A DNA stretch of 64,000 nt, taken from the NCBI GenBank assembly GCA_947311845.1, contig CAMZMU010000059.1:57448444-57512443 (forward strand), given 5' to 3'. The stretch's first letter is position 1. Every line of letters starts with the position of its first letter. Source of the DNA: Poa pratensis. Taxonomy: Eukaryota > Streptophyta > Magnoliopsida > Poales > Poaceae. The notes under the pieces are model-generated. The model ran no database searches. It saw only the letters and a list, made by a program, of their open reading frames with translations, and was not told the DNA's origin. A program made the position numbers and the translations under genes. Of this stretch, positions 23,283 to 33,050 are shown in pieces.

Positions 23283-24874
23283 TGTATCTCCGATGACGCG
23301 GTTTCTTCTTCGCGAGGCTCTTCAGGAGTTGGGTCTGTCCACTCGGCGACGAAATCCGCCAGCGCTCTCCCTTTTATGACTCTTGTGGTGTCGAAGCGCA
23401 AGTTGAATGGCTGCAGCTCAATGTTCCATCCTGCGACGCGGTCAGTAGCGTTGGGGTTGCGCAGGATCTGCTCCAGGGGGAAGGACGTGACCACCGTGAT
23501 GGGGTGGCCCTGGAAGTAGTGGCGCAGCTTCCTGGAGGCGATGAGTAGCGCGAGGAGGAGCTTCTGCTGCACTGGGTACCGCTCGCGAGCATCTCGCAGT
23601 ACAGTACTGACGAAGTAGACTGGATGCTCGACGAGGGTCGTTGATGGTGCGGCAGCGTCGGCTCCCTCGAGAGGCTCCTCAGGACCTTTGGCGAGGTTTG
23701 CCTGTGGAGGAGCCTCGGCAGGGGTGCTCGTGTGGACTCGACTTGAGGCTGTGGGTGCTGGGCTGGCACTGGGTCTGGAGAGACTGTTCCTCGTCGGGAG
23801 GTTCTGGACTTGGTGTGGCAGTGCTTTTCTTGGGGAGAACTGGCTCTTCTCTTTCCACCACCAGGACGGCGCTTGCAGTTTGTGGAGTGGCTGCTAGGTA
23901 CAGCTTCAGATGCTCGCCTGCCCTGGGGGCTACCATGACTGGTGAGCTAGCCAAGTATTTCTTCAAGTCCTCAAATGCTTTGTCGGCCTCTGGAGTCCAC
24001 TTGAAGGTGCCGGATTTCTTCATGATCTTGAAAAATGGCAAGGCTCTCTCGCCGAACTTGGAGATGAAGCGGCCTAAGCTGGCCATGCATCCTGCTAGGC
24101 GCTGCATGTCCTTGAGGCGGCGAGGTGGCTGCATGTCTTCTATAGCCTTGATCTTGTCAGGGTTTGCTTCTATGCCGCGGTGGGACACGAGGAACCCGAG
24201 GAGCTTGCCTGAAGGCACCCCGAAGACGCACTTGGCGGGGTTTAACTTGATGTTCACCTTGCGCAGGCTGGCGAAGGTTTCCTCGAGATCCTTCAAGAGA
24301 GTGTCTCCCTCGCGAGACTTGACCACGATGTCGTCGACATAAGCTTCTGCATTTCTTCCCATCTGAGCCCCCAAGGCGATCCTCATGAGCCTCTGGAAGG
24401 TGGCGCCGGCATTTTTCAGGCCAAAGGGCATGCAAGTGTAGCAATACACACCACAAGGGGTGAGAAATGCTGTTTTCTCCTCGTCTTCCTTGGCCATTTT
24501 GATCTGGTGGTAGCCTGAGAAGGCATCCAGGAAACAGAGGAGATCACAGCCGGCGGTGGAGTCCACAATCTGGTCTATCCTTGGCATGGGGTATGGATCC
24601 TTGGGGCAGCCTTGTTTACGTCTGTGTAGTCGATGCAGAGCCGGCCTCCTCCATTGGGTTTTGGGACAACCACACCGTTGGAGAGCCAAGTGGGGTGGGC
24701 AACTTCTCGAATGATGTCTGCTGCTTTCAGCTTCTCTACTTCTTTGATGATGAACGCTTGCTTCTCGGGGGCTTGTTTCCGCGCTTTTGCTTTACAGGGC
24801 GTGCGTCTGGACACACGGCTAAGTGGTGCTCGATCACCTCCCTTGGTACACCGGACATTTCTGACGGAGTCCAT
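23210..24874 (-). pseudogene. reverse transcriptase and first RNase H-like region
   Basis: Copies the element RNA into DNA. The RT starts with KLKAADIIREVAHPTWLSN and VVVPKPNGGGRLCIDYTDVN (24800-24620), then FLDAFSGYHQIKMA, MPFGLKNAGATFQRLM and the YVDDIVVKS active site (about 24341-24315). The connection, with GFLVSHRGIEANPDKIKAI and FKWTPEADKAF, runs to about 23900. The RNase H-like part ([19 protein letters not shown] and [11 protein letters not shown]) is at 23572-23330. Frameshifts occur near 24600 and 23800. It is otherwise a well-kept pol. Confidence 0.9.
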
Positions 24875-25179
24875 GCGAACATGTCAGAATTTGCCCGAAG
24901 GAAGGCGACGAGCGCGCTTTCCTATTTGGGAGGCAAGCCAGCGCCTATGGTGACGCTAGCCCCCGAGCCCTCAGCCCCCGAGCCGCTGGTGCTCAGCGAC
25001 ACCTTCTTTGTAGATGCTTGCTCTTGAGTGAACAGTTGTTTCTTCTTCTTGGGCCTCTCGAGAGGCTCCATGTCCTCGTCAGCGGGGAATGCCATGGCAG
25101 CGGCCTTGTAGGCGATCTCGACAGCGCGCGTGGCGTCCTGTACGTGACCACGTATGGTGATGGTGCCACCGCTGCCAGG

Positions 25180-25872
25180 GATCTTGACCATGTTGTAGGC
25201 GTGGTGCGTGACGGCCATGAACTTCGCGAGGGCGGGGTAGCCGAGGATGGCGTTGTAGGGCAGGCCAATGTGCGCGACGTCGAAGTCAATTAGCTCGGTG
25301 CGGTAGTTCTCCTGCGTGCCAAAAGTGACCGCGAGCCTCACTTGCCCCAGAGGCGAGATTGAGCCGCTGGTGACCCCGGTGAAGGGCCTGGAGGGCATGA
25401 GCCACTCGTAGGGCACTTGAAGCGTCTCGAAGGTCTCGACAGAGATGACGTTTAGGCCTGCACCCCCATCAATGAGCGTCTTGCCGACGGCGATGTTGTT
25501 GATGGTGGGGGTGCACACCAACGGGAGGGTGCCCACAGTCTTGTAGACTTGGGGTGATCTTTGGCGTCGAAGGCGATGGTGTACTGGGACCACTTGAGGG
25601 GGCGGGACGTCTCGACCCCGGGAAGCGCTGCGTTGAGCTCGCGAGCGAACTGCTTGAACTGGTTGTTCGACTTGGGCGCCTGGGATCCGCCGAGGATGCA
25701 TGCCATGGCACCCTTGGGGGCCTGGTAGCCTCCAGGCTCTTCGTCGGGAAGATTGTTGTTTTTCTCGGCGGCATTCGCCTGAGTTCCCTGGGCCTCTGGA
25801 AGTTGCCCTTGCGTCCACCTTTGCGGTAACCACGGCCTCTGCCGCGGCCACCGCTGCCTTCTTCTTGCTCAC
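25180..25872 (-). pseudogene. aspartic protease region of the Tat element
   Basis: The catalytic motif reads TLIDGGAGLNVISV (D-G-G-A, the form common in Tat elements), followed by PLGQVRLAVTFG and the second block LPYNAILGYPALAKFMAV. A basic Arg/Gly-rich linker upstream joins it to the zinc knuckle. Gag-PR is frameshifted near 25530 and 25870. Confidence 0.82.
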
Positions 25873-25960
25873 GCTTCTTGCTCAGCTGCTTGAGGTCATA
25901 GCAGTTCTCCGTCGCATGGCCGCGCCTGTTGTGGTAGATGCAGAACGGGCGGTTGTCCAC
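25860..25960 (-). pseudogene. gag zinc knuckle
   Basis: CIYHNRRGHATENC is a C-x2-H-x4-H-x4-C variant of the retroviral CCHC knuckle, as seen in Tat-type gag. A Glu/Arg-rich and Gly-rich stretch follows. It binds nucleic acid. Confidence 0.75.
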
Positions 25961-26042
25961 CTTTTTCTCGCCAGCCTCTGGGAGTCCTCGCGAACATGCT
26001 TGGCGTCGGGTTCAGCTGCCAGGACTGCGGTAGGCTTGCGCT

Positions 26043-27340
26043 TTATCTCGTCACGCCTCTTCTGGGTCTTGGATCCCTCGACAGGGTCGTCTGTCGAGCC
26101 CACCTTGACGAAGAGGAGCCCTTCTCTGCCTTGGCGCATTTGTCTGCGATGTCGAAGAGCTTCACCACGGAGGAGAGGGTATCATGGATGCCGAGCTTCT
26201 CGAGCATCCTGTGGTTGGTGACGCCCTCTCTGAAGGCCGCAATGACGTGCGAGTCCGGGATGTTCGGGATCTTGTTGCGGACTTGGCTGAAGCGCTGGAT
26301 GTACCTGCGGAGGGTCTCGCCAGGCTTCTGGCGCACAGCTCGCAGGTCGTTGTAGGTGAGGGCGCGCTCGTACGTGCCCTTGAAGTTCGCAACGAACTGC
26401 TGGCAGAGCTCCTCCCACGAGTCAATGGATCCTCGGGAAGGTTCAGGAGCCACGACAAGGCGGAATCCTTGAGAGCGTGGGAGAACCAGTTGGCCATGAC
26501 CTTGTCGTCTCCCCCCGCAGCTTGGATGGAGGTGGTGTAGAGCTGCAAGAACTCGATGGGGTTGTTCGTGCCGTCGTAGCCCTTGGGTAGGTCAGGCCTG
26601 AACTTCTGTGGCCAGACGACGCGACGCAGGTTGCGGGTGAAGGCCGCGCAACCTGTGGCGTACGAGGCGATGCCACCCTGAAGAGCACGGCGGTTCTGTC
26701 GCCCTGCTTGGCCGATTTCCTCGACGATGCGCTTCTGGAGGTCCTTCTGGCGCTCCATTTCCACCCGCGCGTCTGGGGGTGTCCGCTGCACGATTTGACA
26801 ATCGCGCGGCGAAGACGCGTGGGATGCGGCCTTGTGCGCCGCAGCGGAGGCGGACCGGCGGAGGCGGCGGCGGAGGTGCGCCATGCGCGGTGGTTCCAGC
26901 GCGTCCGGAGTTGTGGTGCACCAGAGAGCGCGACGCCGCAGGAGCGCGCGGTGCCGCCGCAATGTCGACGAGGTGCTGGAGGCGGCCGAGCCAGTTGTCG
27001 TGCGCCTCAGCTGTGGGGCGGTAGCGGAAGAGTTCCGCGGCCATGAGCAGCGCGGTGTTTGGGCTGGGCGCTGGACGCCCAAGAGTGGAGGCGCTGTGGC
27101 GCTGGGACGGATGCGAGGACTCAGCGTCCTCGCCGTGCCCGTGGTCGACGTCGTCGTCGAAGCGGTCGTCGTGGTGGCCGTCGTCGTCCTCGGGGTGCTC
27201 CACCGCGGTTCAGCGGTGTTGCGCCCCGTGGCACGGCTGGCGCGGGGACGGCCGCGAGGGTTGGTGGTGTTGGCAGCGGGCTCGGTGGTTGCCCTGCCTG
27301 ATGCCCGCCGGGTGGCGCGAGCTGCGCGAGTGTCCGCCAT
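26043..27340 (-). pseudogene. gag of the Tat element
   Basis: Starts MADTRAARATRRASG at 27340, close after the primer site. A low-complexity Thr/Arg/Pro N-terminus leads to the retrotransposon gag domain: FRPDLPKGYDGTNNPIEFLQ, NWFSHALKDSALSWLLNLP (26590-26450), then after a frameshift near 26450 SWEELCQQFVANFKGTYE, KPGETLRRYIQRFSQVRN and VIAAFREGVTNHRML. It forms the particle. Confidence 0.85.
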
Positions 27341-27380
27341 GGTGCAGAGGTCGATGAAGGTTGAAGACGCGCCTCAGCCC

Positions 27381-27397
27381 CCTACCTGGCGCGCCAA
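27381..27397 (-). other. primer-binding site of the Tat element
   Basis: On the minus strand TTGGCGCGCCAGGTAGG starts 1-2 bases after the 5' LTR. The sequence is typical of this element group. The matching tRNA was not assigned. Confidence 0.65.
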
Positions 27398-27398
27398 T

Positions 27399-28436
27399 TG
27401 TCGGAGAATGACTCCCACGAAACAGGGATAGTCAAGCTCACGAAGAGAGTTCGTGTAAGGGGCTGAACACGTTGGTCAAACAACCCTCAACCTGCACGGC
27501 GACGGTGCTCGTCGAGCAAGTGGAGGGACATCACGACAGAGATGAACACCAGCCCGTACCCAGGTTCACGGCCCTCGTGTGGAGGTAATACCGCTACTCC
27601 TGCTTGTCTGTATTGCACTGCTTGTAGAGGTTACAGTACAATGAGCTTGCCGAGGGCTCTCTTTTGGCAATGGTGTACACAAGGAAGGGAAGCGTGGTCT
27701 TCTTCTTCCTTGCGCGTAAGTGGCTATGCTGGAATGAGAATGCGATCCCTTGCTACGGTGCTGCTCGTCCTCCTTTTATAGGCGCCCCGTGCTCCCTCCC
27801 TGCGCTTGCACTGTGGTAGGGCTGTCACGTGGCGCAGAAGGTAGAGCGCGGTGCACCGCAGCCCGGTTGTCCATGGACGCGGTCCATGGCGTAAAGCTGA
27901 CTCCTGTAGCAGAGTAACCACCGTCCATGCAGGACGGCCAGCTGGGGCCGCAGAGGAACGTGGGGGTGCCCACGGTGACGTTGGCCGTGGAGTGTAGCGC
28001 CGGCCGGTCCCCTTATCACCAAAGAGGAAACCCTTGTAGTCCGGTGGGATGGCACAGCTTTGTTGACCCCTTTAATCACCAAAATGGCAACTGCGGCGTC
28101 GTCGTCACCGCGCGCAGGGGCGCGCGTCACTCTGCGGCCGCTGCAGAGCCCATGTGCGCTCTGCAGAGGTTGCTTTGCAGCGAAGCGATCTCCACGAGGG
28201 CTTGGATGCCCTGTAGAGAATTCGGCGTTGACCCTCTCCAGGGGAGATTTCCTTGAAGAGGGGGCAGCAGTGGAGAGGGCCTCCGCAGGCCTCTGCTGCC
28301 TCAAAAGCCCTCGCGAGGCAATTCGCCTCGCGAGGCTCTCCAAGCCGTAGGCTTGGTCCTTAGCGAAAATTCGCCACCGAGTGTCGAGGGCCGCAGAGGA
28401 CAGGCCCAGCACACCCTGGATTTCACTGGGCCGACA
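27399..28436 (-). repeat. 5' LTR of the Tat element (1,038 bp)
   Basis: Ends TGTCGG/CCGACA. It is the functional promoter LTR because gag follows it on the minus strand. Confidence 0.9.
27773..27780 (-). promoter_or_regulatory. TATA box of the Tat 5' LTR
   Basis: TATAAAAG on the minus strand in a GC-rich context (GCGCC before it, GAGGA after). It is conserved at 15790-15797 in the other LTR. Confidence 0.6.
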
Positions 28437-28441
28437 CATGG
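28437..28441. repeat. right 5-bp target-site duplication (CATGG)
   Basis: Matches 15422-15426. Confidence 0.85.
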
Positions 28442-28972
28442 CAAGAGACACGTACCAGGTCCTCGTGCTTCCCATACCATATATCCTCGATCCAACACTA
28501 GCTACTTAAACTATAGTTCTTAGTCGACGTCCCACGTGCTAAAACCCTCATTTGCGGTCATCGCTTACATCCTCAGTACCGTGCACAACGCCATGAATGA
28601 CTAAAGGTGATCGCAATTGCATCCTCCATCACTGATAAAAATACCAACGCAACTCCCTAACTCCTCCCAAGCTCGAGTTTGCCCGGACAGATAAGACAAA
28701 GAGAGAAACAAACAAACACGTCACCGAGACCTCGTCAACGAGCTGCTATGAGACACGGAGAATCCAGGTATACTACGAGAAGAGACAATCTATGTGCAAT
28801 TTGGTAGTGGAGATGAATCAATCAAGCAACAGGAAATACTGTCTTCGGCCAACGACATGAGACAGAGGATCTTTCAAGAGACATCGACAACGCGGCCAAC
28901 CGCATCATCGATGGAACAAACAGACCTCTGGAAGGCACTCGTGATTCCTGCCCAACATGGTGCTTGATACGT
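28442..28972. other. unassigned intergenic sequence
   Basis: No coding pattern was recognised. It continues the sequence left of 15422 across the Tat insertion. Confidence 0.35.
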
Positions 28973-30142
28973 CTCAAACGTATATATAATTTTTGATGTT
29001 CCATGTTGTTATTATACCAATTGCTACATGTTTTATTTACACTTCATGTCATTTTTATGCATTTTCTGGAACTAACCTATTAACAAGATGCCACAGTGAC
29101 AAGTCTTGTTTTTTGCTGTTTTTCCGTTTCAGAAAAGCTAGTCGAGCGGTCTCTCTATCAACCGTTTCGTTCCGGGGAAACCGGATCGGGCGATCTAGAG
29201 GCGATCAGCGGGTCCCTTGCGCGCCGCCGGCGACGCCACCGATTCCCTCTCTCTCCGTCGGCCGCACCGGCGGCGGGAGGGAGGAGGAACCACGGGTATG
29301 TGCGCTAGGCGGGTGCGTGGTAGGGTTAGGGTTGAGGGAGACGCCGCCGAGGCTGCCGCGGTGGTGTCGCGTCAGAATAAGGTTCCCGAGCTCCGGTCGC
29401 AGTCAGGCGGGGCTCTGGCATTCGTCTAGGAGCCAGCGGGGTTGGGAATCCCGGATCTCGTGGAGGTCGCGGGCTATGGTGTCTGGAGGTCCATCGGCAT
29501 TGGCCGGTTGGGTCCTCGGATGGGCGATGGATGCACGGAGACGAAGACCCTTCTTCCTCCTTGTCGGTATGATGTGCTGCTGCTGCTGTTCTTCTCCTTC
29601 CTCTGCGCTGATGCTGGTGGGAGATCCTGCTTTGCCCGGGCGGATGGCCCGGCCGCGGTGCTGGACCGGTCGGTTGACTCGAGTTCTCTTCCTTCGGAAG
29701 GGACACTTTTCATGGTACTCAAAGCCAAAGATGGCGACGGCTGTTGCAGGTGTGTTGGATTGGTGTCCATGCCCTCTCGGCGCTGGTGTCAAGGAAGGAG
29801 GAAGCAGCGTGGCGGCAATTGTACCGTGGTCGAAGATGATGACCTGCTTGCGCTTGGTTGCAGATCTTTCTGCTGCAGGGGTCTTCTCTCAAGATTCTGG
29901 GATGATGACACAGGGCTCCGGAGATCTTCTTGTGTTATGGTTGTCTTAGGGTGTTCTAGGTGTTCATGGTCCTTTGTGATTGTGTTACAGCGTGCTTGTA
30001 AGGGTCAACAACTTTGTATTATTTCGTGATATGAATGCAGAAAATATCAAAAAAAAGAAAAGAAAAGCTAGTCGGAAAATATTATCGGAATTGAATGAAA
30101 ATCAACGGACATCCCTATTTCACCAAAAGACTCCGTGAGCCA
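28973..30142 (+). repeat. diverged relic of the TGATACGTC-type gypsy LTR, interrupted
   Basis: Bases 28973-29130 follow the first 160 bases of the LTR at 4838 with many substitutions (TGATACGTCTCAAACGTATA at the start). After the insertion, 30075-30142 matches the next LTR part (AAATATTATCGGAATTGAA; CTCCGTGAGCC). Only this LTR piece was found, so it is a fragment or decayed solo LTR, much older than 4838-13044. Confidence 0.75.
29145..30060 (+). mobile_element. non-coding retroposon with 14-bp target duplication
   Basis: A 916-bp insert flanked by AGAAAAGCTAGTCG (29131-29144 and 30061-30074). It starts in GC-rich sequence and ends in an A-rich tail (ATCAAAAAAAAGAAA). Long variable target duplication plus A-tail means target-primed reverse transcription by LINE enzymes. 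No RT or endonuclease was seen, so it is a SINE-like or internally deleted LINE, or a retrocopy of an unknown transcript. Open frames on both strands reflect GC content. Confidence 0.8.
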
Positions 30143-31287
30143 AAAGGGGATAATATCCTCTCATGATCTGTAGGCGCTGGTATTGGCGATGTGCAAGCGT
30201 TCATGGTTGCGTCAAACACGCGGCAGGGCTTGTAATTGGCTATGTGGCTGGAGATGCCTATTCTCGCTGGTACCAAGGGAGAAATAATCCATAACATGGC
30301 CAAGCTTTGGAGAAGTACATCGAGACCGCGTCTTACCACGTCACTGGAATGTTCAGCGTGTTCGATATGCCGTTTTGTTTTACGTATGCTATGTTCAAGC
30401 AGTTTAATCATGACTGCAGCTGATCAGTCGAAACAGATTAACTAAGTGGCTACGCTTGCTCTATGTTTTTCCTCCTTGGTCCTGTTGTGTTGCTACTCTT
30501 TATGATCAAAGCAGGTGTATATGTATATATGTTGCAGGCTCCTCTTGATGCTATCGAGTTCCCGGTAGAGGACACTCGACAAAGAGGATCGCGCTGCCAT
30601 TTCTCCGTCAATCGCGGCCGGCGCAAAGCCACGTCCACTGGTGCCGAGTGTATTCCGTTATTTTACTTGGTAATACTTTTTTGCGAGTATTTTCACGTTT
30701 CGGATGAAACCTGCTGTTCACATGGGATCTCAACATTAGATTTGATAGGATTATTCAAAAGTATTTTGAAAGTTTTTCAAGTCATACCTCGGTTGTTGTG
30801 ATTAATTTTCAAAGTCAAGGGAAAAGTCAACTAAAAACTCGACCTTAAAAAATGACGACCAATTTTTTTCTTCTAAAGTTCTGAAACCAGTTATGTATAC
30901 CAAAAGTCTGTGCTCTATCAGGATATCAACCTAAAACAGGAATATACGGCTTAGATTAATCAGTGTGAATTAAACATGTCAAGCAATCAAGTATCGACCT
31001 GAACAGCCGATGCGTACGTATCTTCAACAGGAAAAAGGCTGATGCGTAGCAGCCTATTTAGCTAGGATGCATGAGAGAGGACAGAGGACGCTTACGACGA
31101 CTGGCCACGTAGACGCGTGAAACATGAAGCAGACCGTGCGAAGAAACCACAGGACGCGGGCCACCTGGACACGTGGCTGCTGGATCCTTTTCCATCTCAA
31201 AATGTTGTTAGATTAGATCAGTAATCCGAGGTTTCCGTGTTTGATTGAGTTTGTCGTCTGCTTGCAACCCAATTCTGAACGAGTACG
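30143..31287. other. intergenic sequence upstream of the Tim17-like gene
   Basis: No domain was recognised in the frames at 30115-30800. The last 200 bases are the probable promoter region of the gene at 31414. Confidence 0.4.
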
Positions 31288-31297
31288 TATATATATA
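31288..31297 (+). promoter_or_regulatory. TATA box of the Tim17-like gene
   Basis: TATATATATA lies about 115 bases before the ATG at 31414, which leaves room for an ~85-base leader. Confidence 0.55.
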
Positions 31298-31413
31298 CCA
31301 CTACCGCTGATTGATTGTTACCCAAAAACCCGGTCGTCATCGACTCATCGTGTAACTCGAGCCAGAGCTCACGCCGCCTGAAACCGACGGACCAGACACC
31401 CAGTGCGCAACCG

Positions 31414-31830
31414 ATGACGTTACCGGCCGCCGTCCAGTTCGGGTGCGAGACCTGCATCGTCATCTCCATTGGCGGCTCCGTCTTCTACTTCGCCAAGGGC
31501 GCTCTGCGCAGCTCCTCCAAGGGCTGCCGCCTGGCCGGCGGCGTTCAGGAGGTCATCACCAACAGGCGCCGCATCGGCCGCTCGGCGGCCTGGTTCGGCG
31601 TCCTCACAACTATCTATGATGCCGGCACAGTGTCCGTGCGCCCGGAGTTTCACTTCCCCGTGAACTTTGCCGTCGCCTGGGGCGGCGCCAACGCCCTCTT
31701 CTCCGTGCATCGGGGGACACGCGCCGTAGTCCGAGAGGGCCTCAAGGGCGTCGCCTACAGCCAGGCCGCGGGACTCGCCGGCGTCGGCCTCATACTGGTG
31801 CTCAAACCGCCGGAAAGCTCGAGCCAGTAG
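31414..31830 (+). CDS. Tim17/Tim22/Tim23 family protein
   Basis: Single-exon gene for a 138-residue membrane protein. The fold is that of mitochondrial (or plastid) protein-import channel subunits. Family signatures: IGGSVFYFAKGALRSSSKGC (19-38) with RLAGGVQEV, then RRRIGRSAAWFGVLTTIYD (51-69), matching the Tim17 pattern. Four hydrophobic segments lie at about 9-27, 57-75, 82-98 and 112-130. Cys11, Cys14 and Cys38 are present. The ATG at 31414 is the first in-frame Met; upstream open sequence has none. The Tim17 domain starts almost at the N-terminus and the end is a short tail, so it is a domain-only protein. Import subunit or PRAT-family relative cannot be decided here. Confidence 0.75.
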   Translation: MTLPAAVQFGCETCIVISIGGSVFYFAKGALRSSSKGCRLAGGVQEVITNRRRIGRSAAWFGVLTTIYDAGTVSVRPEFHFPVNFAVAWGGANALFSVHRGTRAVVREGLKGVAYSQAAGLAGVGLILVLKPPESSSQ

Positions 31831-33050
31831 AGATCCCGTCAACATGTTGCATGCATGTGTTTGGTTGCTTTATCTTTTACTCTAGTTTATATAACTCCTA
31901 GTCTCCTATTTAGTCCCTGATAGTGTCCCCTGCATAATGCATGACAACAATACGCTACTGCTACCAGTATTGTCCGCTTCACCGCAGCATTGATATACAT
32001 CTAGACATTTTAATTAGTTGTGTGCCGAGGTCAGCAGATTTTAGTTGTGTACCGAGATCAAGACTCTTTACTTCAAATTCTATATAATTTATATATAATG
32101 TTTTTTCTATATACTAGGGTAACCTTCATAAAGTTTGATATATTTTTTTGCAGGTCATAAAGTTTCGTTTTAACTAAACATAAAACACGATGTAATATTT
32201 GAGACAAAGATGTTGGAATTTAATTTCACCGTACAACATAGAGAGAGCAATGGGGACAAAGTCTTCTCCCTTGCGTTTATGCCTTTGATCGGAGGCATCA
32301 ACCAATGTTTTCGTACTCGTCTCTATTCTTTTTAGCCCCAACCGAGCCGGGCTTGTCTGACAAACAGCCGAGTCGTAAGGAGCCCTGAGTGTTTTAGAGT
32401 TGAAAATGAAATAGTATTGTCTTTCTCAATCCCGATTTCGTTTGCGAAATCACCGTTTGCGAGCGCATGCGCACCAACTCGCCCACGCGAGGTTTGACCT
32501 GCCCATTAGTTTTTCGTACAACACCATTGTTCGTAATCTGTCACGGTGAACCTGATAATGTACCCATCAGGCGCGCGTTTACGTTTTTTTTCTTTATATC
32601 TTTATGTTTTCTTTTTACTCTATTTCCTTTTATCTTTCCTTTTTCTGTATTTTTTTATTTTTTTGTCCTTTTTTATTTTCTTTTTTATTTTCCTCAGTTT
32701 TGGTAATACAAGAATTCAATTTTTTGGAACCGCTGAACATTTTTTTAAACCGTTGAATTTTTTTGAACCCATGAGCATGTTTTTGAGTTCACTTTGTTTT
32801 CGATTTTAGTTCCTTTCGGTTCCCTTCACTATTATTTCTGTTTACTATCATTTTTGGTTCACTGCTATTTTCAGTTCACTATTATTACGGTTCACCCGAA
32901 TTTTAGTTTCCTTTCACCTTGTTAATTTCATTTGTTGTTCACTATCATTACGGTTGAAGCAATTAGTTTGGCCAATTTTTTTTGTTCCATATATTTTTTG
33001 GGTTCGCCTCAAAATTTCTGGTTTAGTATTATTTTTGACACAAAAATGGT
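31831..33050. other. 3' flank and T-rich intergenic sequence
   Basis: After about 200 bases of likely 3' untranslated region there is a pyrimidine-rich block (32590-32700) and a series of short GTTCACTATTATT-type repeats (32815-32950). No gene was seen. Confidence 0.5.

Larger units (their letters stand above)
15427..28436 (-). mobile_element. Tat-lineage Ty3/gypsy LTR retrotransposon with antisense ORF
   Basis: A 13-kb element on the minus strand. Its LTRs start TGTCGG and end CCGACA (15427-16413 and 27399-28436), with the 5-bp duplication CATGG. Order along its own RNA: 5' LTR, primer site, gag, zinc knuckle, protease, reverse transcriptase, RNase H-like region, second RNase H, integrase, a long region with an ORF on the opposite strand, polypurine tract, 3' LTR. 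The PR-RT-RH-IN order is gypsy; the second RNase H and extra ORF are hallmarks of the plant Tat/Ogre group. Coding regions are broken by many one-base frameshifts, so this copy is probably inactive unless the indels are sequence errors. Confidence 0.9.

Noticed and set aside
29326..30029. Open frames on both strands inside the 29145-30060 retroposon
   Set aside because: No domain on either strand; open only because of GC-rich sequence.
32590..32700. T-rich tract as a possible LINE A-tail (minus strand)
   Set aside because: It is about 350 bases away from recognisable LINE sequence and mixed with C, so it is treated as low complexity.
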